A stretch of 64,000 nucleotides of DNA from contig NC_058140.1 of NCBI RefSeq assembly GCF_011075055.1, positions 15,873,945-15,937,944 of the forward strand, in the 5' to 3' direction. Below are positions 41,124 to 53,645 of the stretch, in pieces (the first letter of the stretch is position 1; each line of letters opens with the position of its first letter). The position numbers were made by a program, and so were the translations under genes. The DNA comes from Mangifera indica. Its lineage: Eukaryota > Streptophyta > Magnoliopsida > Sapindales > Anacardiaceae. The notes beneath the pieces are model-generated. The model had not been told where the DNA came from, did not search any database, and saw only the letters and a list, made by a program, of their open reading frames with translations.

Positions 41124-41618
41124 ATGGACCCCCGAATGGCCCCGACCCAAGTCATACTCCTGTTTGGCATCAAACAAGGAGTCCAGCAACATTCCAACAT
41201 AATTGCAGCCATTGAAAACCAACAAAGCACAAACATCCAACAAAACCAGAGCCATATTTTCCAAATTACTACATTGGCCAACTCAACAAATGGCATCCAA
41301 AAGTACAGGTCAACAGCAACCCAACACATGGCAAACCAACAAGCCAAACACAAGAATAAACCAAACTCACTCGGTGGGGTTAGGTCGGGAATTTGGCAAC
41401 TGCAGTTGAAAGATAATGAAGGTGCAAATGGCCAGGAAAAGCAAGAGGAGACAGCCAACAAACTGGAGAAGATGCAGTCCCAGCATTCGGCAAATCAAGC
41501 AAAAAATAGCAGAGACAAACCAGCTCCGTCAACACTGAGGAAAAAAGTTGACAGAATTTTACATCATCACGTTTTTATATTTATTTATTTTTTAAAAAAC
41601 AATATTATATATATTTAA
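41124..41618 (+). pseudogene. Gln/Asn-rich open frame, possible decayed coding remnant
   Basis: A 164-codon frame rich in Gln, Asn, Lys and Thr (for example STNIQQNQSHI, TQHMANQQAKHK, KMQSQHSANQAKN). The DNA here is clearly less AT-rich than the flanks. Another frame holds WPTQQMAS and TGQQQPNTWQT, which echo the MAGQQ/WQ units of the GRP23 tail 1.3 kb upstream. It may be a decayed duplicate of that repeat tail or an unrelated low-complexity remnant. No targeting sequence or domain is present, and I do not call a working gene. Confidence 0.3.
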
Positions 41619-41893
41619 AAATAAATAAATAAAATATATTATTATATAATTAAATATTATTTTATTTTTAATTTAAAATTATAAACCAAACACATATTTA
41701 TTTATAAATTTAAAATATATACATATAATTTTATTATTTTTATAAAAAATTAATACAGACAAAAAAAAAAAAGAGAGAGAAACACTAAAATAAACACTAA
41801 GATTTTCCTTAAAGAAAGTGATATTAAATCTGAAGCAATAAAACTATACATATTTATTTTAAATATGTAAATATGTATACACATATATATTAT

Positions 41894-42184
41894 GAGCAAT
41901 ATTAAGTGTACTTAGTTTAAGTATATAAATATGTATACACTTATATGCATTATCACATGATTGAATATTGTTTTATCTTTAATTTAAAATCAATCAATTA
42001 TAAGATAATACACATTAAATATATATATATTTGTATACTCAAAATAAGTACATATAGTTTTGTTAATATGTTATCATATGATTTGATGATTTTGAATTAA
42101 TAATAAAGTAATATTCAGTCACGTGATGATATATATAAATATATATCTATTTGTGTACTTAAAATAAATGCACAAATATTGCTC
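41894..42184. mobile_element. Palindromic AT-rich MITE
   Basis: The element starts GAGCAATATT and ends AATATTGCTC. The outer 70-75 bases of each side are imperfect inverted complements: GTACTTA, ATAAATAT and ATGATTGAATATT on the left have mirror partners on the right. It is 291 bp with no coding capacity. Partial relatives with the same internal words (TATGATT.AATATTATTTTAT, TTTGTATA.T.AAAATAA) occur at about 1940-2060, 36450-36550, 41640-41890, 43093-43265 and 54370-54500. A target duplication is not clear in such AT-rich flanks. Confidence 0.65.
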
Positions 42185-43092
42185 CATATTAGTCATATAT
42201 TAATTTATTATTCATCAAAATGAAAAATGTTATAAACATCCATCTATTTTTATAATTTTATAAGAGTATCTCTCATAAGTAATTTGAGTGTTAAAAAAGA
42301 AAAAATTATGTATAAAAAATTATAAATTTAAATCTCATTTTTTGACATATCTAAATTAACCATGGTTAAGTAGATAGTATTTATAAACCTTATCATGAGT
42401 TAGAAGACTTCACCATGGTCAACTTCTTCTATCATTAACATTAATACAAAATAGTATATAATTATCCACTCCACTATGAAATCACCAACTTAGATAATTA
42501 TATACAAATATAAATATTGAAAATAGGAAAATTAATATGTAATTTAATAGCGATGATGATGCTAAAGTTTTAATAATGCAAATAACCTATGATTTTAAAT
42601 CTGAATCATATATCCCATGCTACGAACTTTAGGTACACAATATTATTATTTTTAATAAACATTATTATACTTTTAAGCTACTCAAATTATATTACTTTAT
42701 AGCAAGTCAAAAAATGCGTAAAATTGATGCAAGGTGTCATTATATTAATGTTTCGGGATCCATGACACATGGGTGGGTGAATTCATGATTAATTTTTTCA
42801 ATTTCAGTAAAATTTTCACATAGAATGTGAACCCTTGAGATTAAAAATTAAATAAAAAAATTAAAAAATGAGGTGAATTACATTCTTCCCCCAAGGTTTT
42901 GAACTAAAACCTTTTTTATCTTTTAAATGTACAAAATACACTTTTTCACCCCAAACCTAACTTCTTCCATAGAAAGGTGTCTTCATACAATGCTAAAAGG
43001 TTAAATGGCCATATTATTCATAATTATTTTATTTTTTAAAATTATCATACCACTGTAAATTAATACAATTTTAAAATATTTATATATATAAA

Positions 43093-43265
43093 GAGTAATA
43101 TTATAAATATTTATTTTTAATATATAAATAAATACATATTTAAAATATCATCATATGATTAAATATTATTTTATTCTTAATTCAAAATTATTCAATAACA
43201 AGATAACACACATCAAATGCATATTCATTTGTATATTAAAAATAAATACATATAATTTTATTTAT
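43093..43265. repeat. Second copy of the AT-rich MITE family
   Basis: Starts GAGTAATATT and carries TATGATTAAATATTATTTTA and TTTGTATATTAAAAATAAA in the same order as the 41894-42184 element. The right inverted repeat is incomplete. Confidence 0.5.
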
Positions 43266-44029
43266 ATATAAAATTTATATCAAAACCTTTTTTTTTTCCA
43301 TCACACTATCACTTTCACTATTTTCTTCTCCCGTCAAACTCTGTGCTACAAATGGAAGTGCTTAACTAAAAACTTCACATTCAACACGAGATCCCAATTA
43401 TCTTTAACCCTTATATGGCAATCACACATTCAAATAAGGTTATTACATTTAACTACAATTACTTCATCTTCTCCATATAATGACCAAAAATCAATTGTAG
43501 GACTTGTATTATACAATTTTAAAATTGTATAAAAGTTAAACAATTATGTTTAAAACATTAACATAATATATGTAAAAAGATTACTTATTTTACTATATTA
43601 ATTTTCTAAAATGAAGTTAGGTTTTAGAATTGAAAACGTTATTTATGTATCCAGTAGATTAAAAAAAAAAGTTTTTAATCAAAACGTTGAGTGGAAAAAT
43701 ATAATTTATTCTAAAAATAATTCATTTATGAGATAGAGATAGAAATAGAGGTAGTTGTCACACCCTTAAATGTGCCTAGACATTTATATATTTTGTTGAT
43801 TTAATATATGGTATAGTTTCTATATATAAAACTATATTCCATAAATAGCCAGACCTAAAATGAGAACATCTTTGTATGGGACAGTACATGAATATGTCAA
43901 CATTAATATATATTCCAACCGTTAATATTTATTTTCCCTCATCAGTATAACATAAATTAGGCTTCCTTTTCAGTATTTGGTCACAATATCGTGAAGATAT
44001 ATGTAATCTCGAGAAATATTTATAATTAG

Positions 44030-44400
44030 GATTATATTTGAACTGAGTTTATTTGAATTCAATTCGAACAAGTTTGAAACGAGTTTGAATTTGAATTTGA
44101 GCCTGAAAGTATAATATTTTCGAGTTTGAGTTCAAACTCAAGCTTTGAGATGTTTAGTTGTCAAGCTCGCAAACTAAAAATTTTGATATAAAACAATATC
44201 GTTTTGACTAATATATATTAAAATGACGTCGTTTTAAAAATGAATTAGTTAAAAGCTCGATTCAAGTTTGACTCTTTCGAAATGAGTCAAACTCAAACTC
44301 ATTTGAAGCTAGCTTGACAAGGTTGAGTTCAGTTTTATGTAAATCGAGCTGAACTTGAGTTTTACTTTGAGCTCGATTCAGTTCGAATCTAACTCTATTT
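44030..44400. repeat. Dispersed GAGTTTGA-rich repeat
   Basis: Dense in GAGTTTGA, TTTGAATTTGA and the mirror words TCAAACTC. The left edge (TTTGAACTGAGTTTATTTGAA) and right edge (GATTCAGTTCGAATCTAACT) are roughly inverted. A similar word set occurs at 7010-7500. Probably a non-autonomous DNA transposon; ends are not fixed. Confidence 0.4.
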
Positions 44401-45924
44401 ATAGTCATATTATATTTTTCTATTTAAATAGTTCCTTTTCAAACTAGGAAAAAAAAAAGGTGTATCCAAGTTTGGTCCGAATTATTTTAAAATATATATT
44501 TCTAATTAAATTTGGAAAATTAGTACAAAATAAATTTGAAAAAGAATTTATCTCGTCCGATCATAATCGTTATGAAAATTGCAATAAAAGTTGAATTATT
44601 CATATATATTTTTTAAAATTTAATTATTATTTAACTTTTTTTAATTTTAATTTTTAGTTTTGTAAAACCTTTTGGAAACTAATAAAAAGACCTAAAGTTC
44701 TTATCTACAATTTTTTAAATTTAATTTTCAAGCCAAACAACTTCCGGAATATTAAAAGTTGACACAATAATTAATTGAAATAATAACAACATTAAAGAAA
44801 AATTTATCAGTTACATATTATATATTACTAATAATTTACTATTTTACCAGTAATAAATACATGAATTTAATATATAATAAATTTATCAGCAATTTATATG
44901 ATTTGTAACTGATAAATTTATGGGTTCAATGTGGTATTTGGGTTTTCTGGTAATATTTTTATTTAAAAAATAAATAAAATATAAAAATTTATTTTTTCTC
45001 CTAAATTTAGAAAAAAAAAAATCTACCATTTGAAGGGAATATATTTTTCTCGTAAATTTAAATTTAAAAAACCATATTAATAATGAATATATTAATATAA
45101 AAAAAAAAAAAAAAGAGTTTTGAAAATGAAAATGGTGATTAAAATTTAAAAAATATTGAAAATAAAAAAATTTAAAAAATATTAATATAAAACTAAAAAA
45201 ATTAATAATCTAGAAAATATCTTATAGATGATTTATTTGTTTGTTTATCGATATTTTCTCTTACATAGAAAAACAGTATTAGTGTTTTGAAAATGAAAAT
45301 AGTGATTAAAATTTTAAAAAAAAATAAAAAATATTAAGTAAATAATAGAAATATGATAGATTTGTTAGAGGAATATAATTTTTTTTTTCTTTTGTTTGTT
45401 TCCAAATTTATGTTAGTTCAAATTTGGGTATTTTCCAAAGTTCTCTTTTTTTATCATTTCTACCAAACTTTCAAACTTTTACAGATTCTAGAAATTTTAT
45501 ATTGCTTTCCAAGATTTGTTGTTTGTAAGCTTGTTTATAGAATCAAGTAATCAAGTCACCAAACTTTAGGTCTTTTTAGATTCCTCAAAATTATATGTTG
45601 ATTTTAGGGTTGTTTGTTAAAGCTCCTTCATATGGATCCCCTCTCCACTCAACCTTTTCTTTTCTAGATTCTTCCATCTTCTTCATATTGCAAGCCAAAT
45701 ATTAGGTTTCATTATTGGAGTATTATGAACAAGTTAATATTGTTTTATTATTTAGAAAATTCAATTCAAATAATGGTCCAAACAGGGAATTTTTCAGTCC
45801 CTATAGTCTCAGTCTATTCCTCCCAAGGACATTTATTTTAGGCATTTTCATTTGGTAAACATTTATTTCGTAATTTGAAGGGAAAAAGTTTCAATCATAT
45901 TAGTGTTATTCCAAATGAGCTAAA

Positions 45925-46790
45925 AGACTATTTCCCACCCAAGGTTTGGTGCAAAGATAAACATACATTTGCAAAATTTCAAAAATTCAAATATTTATTC
46001 AAGGTTTAATCAATTTCTACATACCCAAGAATTTTTTGTTAGAGGTAAAGGTAAAATAATTATTTTATTAGTAATATTAAAATAAATAAAATTATATCTT
46101 ATTTCCTCTTATTGATTTAGAAAACTAATAATTTTCTCCCAAAATAAAGTTTTGAAAAATTTACTTTTTCCTTTTAAGGTTTTTTCTTATTTCTCTGACA
46201 ATTGAAATTCATTCTGCCATCAACCAACTTTCTCTCCATCTTCTTCTCCCGTCGTTGACCTTTCCACTAGAGCAGTTTCGTTGGACAAAGTTTGTCTTCA
46301 ACTTTCGGTTAGATAAAGATGATTCGTCTTCATCCTATTGATTCGCGATGACTCAGATGACGCTCAACCACTGACAAGAGATTTGTCACCCGAATTGAAG
46401 AAGGAACAATGACGAATCAAAGAACCATGAGATCCATCGACTTTTCTTCTTCGATTCGTCGCACGTCAGCCATCAATGGTGTCTCTAGAGTGGTTGGAGC
46501 TAGAAGATGGATAAAAATGACCAGCCATCGATCAAAATGGTGGTGACTAGAGAAGGGAAACAAACTCTAAAAATAAAATATTAACTTTTCAAACTTAAGA
46601 CAGGGATGAAATTGTTAATTTTTATAATTTGATAAAAAATAAGATAAAATTATATAGTTTTTAATATATATTATTAAAATAATAATTTTATTTTTATATT
46701 TAATAATAATTTTAACAAAAATTTGATAATAGATAAATATTTAAATTTTTAAAACTTACCTGTGTGTGTTTACAAATGTGTTAAACTTGG
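45925..46790. mobile_element. Degenerate relative of the Mutator-like element
   Basis: The left end (GACTATTTCCCACCCAAGG) shares its opening with the terminal repeat of the intact element at 22057. The right end (AAACTTACCTGTGTGTG to AAACTTGGTCAC) is an imperfect inverted copy of the left arm. The inner part has the same order: a coding-like core with CGATTCGTCG, then GGGAAACAAACTCTAAAAAT, then TTCAAACTTAAGACAGGG, as at 22790-22850. No target duplication is left. Confidence 0.5.
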
Positions 46791-47369
46791 TCACATGGAC
46801 GTATCATCTAGAAGCTCAACTCTTCATATGGACATTTAAAGGCACATAAAGGGAAACCTTATATGCCTTGTCGTTTATCCCATAAATAAAAATAAATTTT
46901 GGCATTTATCATCCTCACCTCGCGTCACCCCTTTTTTAAGGGGCTAGAAATAATTACCTTTTTTTTTTTTTTCTACAATTCTAGTTAATATATAATTTAA
47001 TTTATTTTTCATGGCTACTATTGAAACTCTCCAATCAAAAGAACAAAAAGCAAATTGGAATTCAAATTCCTGCTTTGGTATGCATATGATATCTTGATGT
47101 ACTGAGCTCAAATGGGTTGTTTTTGGAAACTGTCTTTATTTAAAATGCTTTTGGAAGCAAGATTCATGTAGAAGAAAGTTATTTTGAAAGACGTAGAAGA
47201 GAAGTTCTTAATTTTTCAATTGTCTAGTAATGTTTTGTTTTTGTTTTCGTAAAGTGCTTTGAATTTGAAGTGGTTGTGGACGTAAGGAAAAGATATAGAA
47301 GGGAAAGTACTGTGTTTGGTTGATCAGAATTGTGAAGGATTTGTTTTTGATTGGTGGTAGAAGAAGAAA

Positions 47370-50300
47370 ATGGAGTATGATAGTGATAGTTTTACGAGAG
47401 ATGAGAATAATAATGACATTGAGATTGAAGGAGGAAGCTTGAATGGTGATCAAAGGAAGAAATATGACGGGTTCGGACCAGAAACACCGGATCATGGAAA
47501 AGAATTTAGCATGATGGTGAGAGAGCCATTGTTGCTTAGGAACAGGACCAATACTACTTCACAGATTGCCATTGTTGGTGCCAATACATGCCCCATTGAG
47601 TCTCTCGACTATGAGTATGTTGCTCCCTTTCTAATTTTATTTTGTTTTCTATTATTTATTTCTTTATTTATGAATAAATTCTGCGTTGTGTTTGATATGT
47701 TGGAATATGGAGGAAAAAGTTTTGATAGATGGGAGATTTTGGTTTTGTTTTGCAAAGTTGATATGAGGAAATTTGTTTCTCCTGCTTATGAGTCACTTGC
47801 ACACTTTCTGATTTGATTCATTTTGGTTTTTTTTTTTTTAACTTTCACTTTAATTCTGGGTTGTGTTTGGTATCTGATAACATGAGTATGTAGTACACAT
47901 TCTTATATAACTCATTTTGATTTTTGTTGTTTTTGGCTTTTTTTTTTTTTCAAATTCTGAGTTTTGTTTGTTATGTGGGAATATTTGAATAATGAATTTT
48001 ATTTTTGTTTGGCTTTTTTTTGTTGTAAACTTACTGATCGGTACTTTGTTTTTGTGGAGTTGTATTTGGTTTGTTGTGATTGGCATATGGGAATATGGAG
48101 GAAAAAGAATTGAAGGATGGGAATTAATATGAGGGTTGATTCTGATCTGATTAATATTTTTGTTTGGCTAAGTTGTGTTGAATATATTGGAAATTTTGTT
48201 GTTTGACAAAGTTGACATCATGAAATTTGCCTGATTTTAATATGAGTTCATGTCGGAGGTGTGAAATTTGTCTTAATTTGTTTCTTCTTCTTCTTCATTT
48301 TAGTTGTGATTGGCATATGGGAATATGGAGGAAAAAGAATTGAAGGATGGGAAATTAATATGAGAGGTTGTAAATTATCTGATTCTGATCTGATTAATAT
48401 TTTTGTTGTGGTAATTCTAAGTTGTGTTTTATGAAGGAAAAATATAGAAAGATGGGAAATTTTGTTGTTTGACAAAGTTGACATCATGAAATTTGCCTGT
48501 AAACCTTCATATTTTAATAGTTTTTTGTTTTTCTTTTTTTTCTGAGTTCTGTTCAGTATGTCGGAGGTGTGAATTTTGGCATTTGTCTTAATTTGTTTCT
48601 TCTTCTTCTTCTAAATTAATTTTGTTGTGATTGGCATATGGGAATATGGAGGAAAAAGAATTGAAGGATGGGAAATTAATATGAGAGGTTGTAAATTATC
48701 TGATTCTGATCCGATTAATATTTTTGTTGTGGTAATTCTAAGTTGTGTTTGGGGCGAGGGAATATGAAGGAAAAATATAGAAAGATGGGAAATTTTGTTT
48801 TTTGACAAAGTTGACATCATGAAATTTGCCTGTAAACCTTCATATTTTAATAGTTTTTTGTTTTCCGTGCCCTTTTTTTTCTGAGTTCTGTTCAGTATGT
48901 GGAGGTGTGAATTTTGGCATTTGTCTTAATTTGTTTCTTCTTCTTCTTCTAAATTAATTTTAGTTGTGATTGGCATATGGGAATATGGAAGGAAAAAGAA
49001 TTGAAGGATGGGAAATTAATATGAGAGGTTGTAAATTATCTGATTCTGATCTGATTAATATTTTTGTAAAGGTAATTCTAAGTTGTGTTTGGGGTGAGGG
49101 AATATGAAGGAAAAATATAGAAAGATGGGAAATTTTGTTGTTTGACAAAGTTGACATCATGAAATTTGCCTGTAAACCTTCATATTTTAATAGGTTTTTT
49201 TTTCCGTGCCTTTTTTTTTTCTGAGTTCTGTTCAGTCTGTGGGAGGTGTGAATTTTGGCATTTGTCTTAATTTGTTTTTTTTTTTGGACTTAGAATATGT
49301 AAGTTGCAGAAATTTGAAAGAGAAATTCGAGGGAGTTTCCAAATAGTCAAGACTTTTTACTTTTGTGTTGCTAACTGAAAAATCAAGTACAATCAGCTTA
49401 TACACAAGTTTTTTGAACTTGCCAGAGCTTTTCTTTCCTCGGAATCACATTTGTTTGTGTCTCAACGTCGAGGCAGGGGTCATTGCATTTTTGTTTCTTG
49501 ATTATATATGTTTTACACTTTCCAGTTTGATTTTGGTTTTTTCCCCTTCATTTTTTTAATTTATAATTCTAGGTTGTGTTTGGTAAGTGGGGATTTACAG
49601 AGGAAAGAGAAAGATGTAAAGTTTTGTTTTGTTGTGTTGTTTTCGTTTAGAGAAGTTCACATTGTGTAATTTGTGTTTCTTTGTTTGGTTGATTAGAAAA
49701 AATAGGGAAAGGAAACGAAAGAGTGCTGGGTCTTTTATAGATATTGCTTTCAATTGTTTACCTCTTTCCTTTTCAGGTTTCCCCTCTTGTGTTTCTAATT
49801 CCTTGTTTATGTATTCTAGGCTTTGATTGAGTTGAGGAAAAAAAATGGAAGAGAAGAAAGAAAAAAAGAGTTCAAACATGATGTTGTGTTTGGTTGTCGA
49901 AAAAGAAGAATGATGTTAAAAAAAAAAAGAAAGTTTCTGGTCTCATGTTGGATTCCAATTATAATTTATTTGCCTCTTACCTTTCTGGTTCTGTATACCT
50001 TTGTAGGCTTTGTTTAATCAGCTGAAAAATGAAGGAAATTGGAATTTTGATTTTGCATGATATGTTTTATGTGTTACCATCCATGAGGCTTTTAATCATT
50101 ACAGTTTGACTATCTTGTTAGTGAAAATTTTTTATTGATGATGGCAGGTGGCTTATGTGATGATTTGAACTGATGAGCACAATGTGTTTCTGTCTGTCAA
50201 AAAAATACAAAGACCATATTGGAAGTATTTGCCCTTTCTTATTTCTGTTAATCTTTTGCAGAATTGTCGAGAATGAGCTTTTTAAGCAAGACTGGAGATC

Positions 50301-53300
50301 AAGAACAAAGGTTGAGATATTTCAGTATATTGTTCTCAAGTGGGCACTTGCACTCCTCATTGGGCTGGCTACAGGGGTTGTTGGCTTTCTCAATAATCTT
50401 GCTGTTGAAAATATAGCTGGGGTCAAACTTCTTCTGACCAACAGTCTCATGCTTAGAAATAAGTAAGCTAATAGGGCCTCCTGAATATTGTCTGAATTTT
50501 TTAAAGTAGGCCAAATCTTCAAGGCTTGTAAAACTTTCGATTTACTATGAAGTGATCCTTACTCTAGTACAGGTATTTTCAGGCATTCGCTACATATGCA
50601 AGTTGCAACATGGTTTTGGCTATAATTGCTGCAGCTCTCTGTGCTTATATTGCCCCTGCTGCGGCAGGATCAGGTATTCCTGAGGTGAAGGCATACCTCA
50701 ATGGCATAGATGCTCATTCTATATTGGCTCCGAGCACCCTCTTTGTAAAGGTGGGTTAGAAATTCTCTCTTGACACATGTAAAAGAAATTAGCCATGGTT
50801 AACTGCATAGAAGGACCTGTAATCTTATCTGAATGTTAATCAATTCCCAATGCATAGCCTGTTTCTCGGAGTGTTATAGAGTCTCCATCTTGTGCCTATA
50901 GTTCTGTATCCTTTGAACTGACAGGGGTTACTTGATGCCTGTTTCTGACATGAGCCTGATTTGAAAGATTTGAAAACAAACTTCCTATAACTTGCAAATC
51001 TAAATTTGGCAGATTTTTGGTTCCATTTTTGGAGTTGCTGCTGGATTTGTTGTCGGTAAGGAAGGACCTATGGTACATACTGGTTCTTGTATAGCCAATT
51101 TACTTGGACAAGGTGGTTCACGAAAGTACCATTTGACCTGGAAATGGCTCAGATACTTCAAAAATGATCGAGATCGCAGGGATTTAATTACATGTGGTGC
51201 AGCTGCCGGTGTAGCAGCTGCCTTCCGTGCCCCTGTTGGCGGGGTTCTCTTTGCCCTCGAAGAAGTATCTTCATGGTATATTCCTCCTCCACCCTTTTTT
51301 ATACAAATGCTGATATAACAAATAGCAGCTAGATTTACACTGTAAATTATAAAAGGACATAAGGCTTCGGACATTACTCAAGTCAGCTTGTTGCGGCAAA
51401 AATTGGAGAGAAAGTACATGAGCACAAAAATCATAGAGGCTCCAGTTCATTTGGCACAATGCTAAACAAAGCAAAAATGTATTTTGCATTTCTTTACAAT
51501 TTTTTCTTTAATTATACTTATGAAATTGTTCAGGTGGCGGAGTGCTCTTCTTTGGAGGACATTTTTCACAACAGCTGTAGTGGCAATGGTTTTGAGAGGT
51601 CTGATAGAATTCTGTCGGAGTGGAAAATGTGGACTCTTTGGGAAAGGTGGTCTGATCATGTTTGATGTCTTTTCTTCAACGAGCAGTTACAGCACTGCTG
51701 ATTTGCTTGCAGTTATTTTCCTTGGAGTTATTGGAGGAGTTTTGGGAAGCCTTTACAATTACTTTGTGAACAAAGTTCTTCGTACATATAGCATCATCAA
51801 TGAGTATGCCCTCAGATTCCCCTTTACATTGATTTTTATCAAGGCAGATTTGATACCCACACATATGGTCTTTGATAGATGTATGATATAAAATTTGGGA
51901 GAACTATACTAAAAACTAATTAGTGAGATTAGAGAGTTCAAACCCGTATGAATCTCATGCTAAAAACCCATATTTTTCGATATGGGATTCAACTCTTATA
52001 ACTTGTATTTGGGATCCTAACACTAAATTACGAGATTTTGTTTCAACAACTATATCTTATACTCCATATTTTATAAATTACACTTGTGTAGTTAAGTTGC
52101 TAGTTAATAGCAGTGTTTATAATTGCAAACCTTTCTGAAAGCTCTAAATTTGGGATGACAGAATTAGGCTAGATGTTTAACTCATGCATGATATCTCTTG
52201 AATTTTGGATTATAAATTTGGTTGCACGAGTATTAATTATTGCTTCATCCAAAGATAACTTTACATATGCAATTTTGTTGTGTCTTCCATCTTATTGATT
52301 GAGAGTGAATTGCAGGAAAGGTCGTTCATTCAAATTTCTGCTTGTCATCATTATATCACTTTTGACCTCATGTTGTTCCTATGGCCTGCCATGGCTTTCA
52401 AAGTGCATTCCTTGCCCTTCTTACCTAAAGGTGGAACAATGCCCTACTGTGGGTCGTTCTGGAAACTACAAGAATTTTCAATGTCCGCCTGGCCATTACA
52501 ATGACCTTGCTTCTCTCTTTTTCAACACCAATGATGATGCAATCCGCAACCTGTTTAGCTCTGGCACTGCACAGTCATTTCACCTCTCCACCCTTCTAGT
52601 TTTCTTTGCTGCTATATACTGCCTTGGCATTATCACTTATGGTATTGCTATTCCCTCTGGGCTCTTCATTCCAGTCATACTTGCCGGTGCCTCTTATGGA
52701 CGTCTTGTCGGGACATTCCTTGGTTCTCTATCTGATCTTGACAGTGGTCTCTTTTCCCTTCTTGGAGCTGCTTCCTTTCTGGGTGGCACGATGAGAACGA
52801 CTGTGTCTCTCTGTGTTATACTTCTTGAACTTACTAATGACTTATTGATGCTCCCATTGGTGATGCTTGTTCTTCTTATTTCAAAAACTGTGGCCGATTG
52901 TTTCAACATGGGTGTCTATGACCAAATTGTCACGATGAAGGGGTTGCCTTATCTGGAAGCGCATGCTGAACCATACATGAAGAACTTGGTTGCAAGCGAT
53001 GTCGTTTCTGGTCCCTTAGTTTCATTTTCTGGTGTTGAGAAAGTGGGGAATATCATACATGCATTGAAGATGACAAGGCATAATGGTTTCCCTGTGATTG
53101 ATGAGCCACCTTTCTCGGATGCTCCAGAGTTGTGTGGACTAGTCTTGAGGTCTCATCTTCTTGTTTTGCTTAAAGGAAGGAAATTTACCAAACAGAAAAT
53201 CATGACAGGATCAGAAATCATGAGGAGCTTCAGGGCTCGTGATTTTGCAAAAGCTGGATCAGGCAAAGGAGTGAAGCTCGAAGATTTGGATATTCGTAAA

Positions 53301-53645
53301 GATGAAATGGATATGTATGTTGATCTCCATCCCATTACCAATGCTTCCCCATACACAGTTGTGGAAACAATGTCACTCGCTAAAGCAGCCATTCTCTTCC
53401 GGGAGCTTGGCCTCCGGCACTTGCTTGTGGTGCCAAAAACACGTGGGGTAGGCTTCTGTCTCTCGTTTACACATACAAAAACAAACAGGCTACCACATAC
53501 TTGCAGGTTCCAGAAGTTTTTTCATTCATCTTTTTAACCATTGTTTTTTATGCTCTTTATATTGCAGAGGCCGCCGATCGTGGGAATCCTAACAAGGCAT
53601 GACTTCATGTCGGAGCACGTATCAGGACTCTACCCTCACAAGTAG
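47370..53645 (+). CDS. CLC-c: Chloride channel/transporter CLC-c type
   Basis: Vacuolar or endomembrane anion transporter of the CLC family. Exons: 47370-47614, 50262-50462, 50573-50750, 51013-51275, 51534-51803, 52316-53447, 53568-53645; 788 aa, in frame. The N-terminal cytosolic part ends with TTSQIAIVGANTCPIESLDYE, shared by plant CLC-a/b/c/g. The selectivity motif is GSGIPE with Ser182; Ser here favours chloride, whereas nitrate/proton exchangers such as CLC-a have Pro. The gating Glu is Glu225 (GKEGPMVH), and the proton-path Glu lies in GVLFALEE (291-292), so an exchange mechanism is possible. About ten membrane helices follow, then two CBS domains (about 590-788) ending RPPIVGILTRHDFM. 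The first intron is 2.6 kb and holds a minisatellite. The assignment to CLC-c rather than CLC-g is by N-terminal and overall resemblance. Confidence 0.92.
48075..49270. repeat. Minisatellite (about 230-340 bp units) in CLC intron 1
   Basis: Four successive copies start with TGTGATTGGCATATGGGAAT at about 48075, 48305, 48626 and 48965. Each contains GAAAAAGAATTGAAGGATGG, then TCTGATTCTGAT, then GACAAAGTTGACATCATG. The first copy is shortest and most diverged; the last three are nearly identical over 300 bases. Minus-strand open frames repeated in each unit are shadows of the duplication. Confidence 0.92.
51880..52022 (-). mobile_element. Solo LTR-like element in CLC intron 5
   Basis: On the minus strand it starts TGTTAGGATCCCAAATACAA and ends CATACA, 143 bases long. 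The start matches the terminal repeats of the TRIM-like relic at 13458-13888 (TGTTAGGATTC and TATTAGGATCCCAAAT), and the length is the same as those repeats (142 and 143). No primer-binding site or second repeat is next to it, so it looks like a solo LTR. No clear target duplication. Confidence 0.55.

Larger units (their letters stand above)
41619..47369. other. AT-rich intergenic region with MITEs and transposon relics
   Basis: About 5.7 kb without a supported gene. Inside are a palindromic MITE (41894-42184), related AT-rich copies (41640-41890, 43093-43265), fragments with CCCCAAGGTTTTG-type ends (42870-43000), a repeat rich in GAGTTTGAATTTGA (44030-44400), and a degenerate Mutator-like relative (45925-46790). 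The promoter and leader of the CLC gene are expected in 46.9-47.37 kb; an A/G-rich leader precedes the ATG. No TATA box could be fixed. Confidence 0.5.

Noticed and set aside
41009..41461. 150-codon minus-strand frame with a Cys/Trp/Phe-rich reading.
   Set aside because: It is antisense to the Gln/Asn-rich frame, and its composition is explained by complementing those codons.
48248..49160. Three similar minus-strand open frames starting MMSTLS.
   Set aside because: They are the same stretch repeated in each minisatellite unit in the CLC intron, with no domain and no conserved start context.
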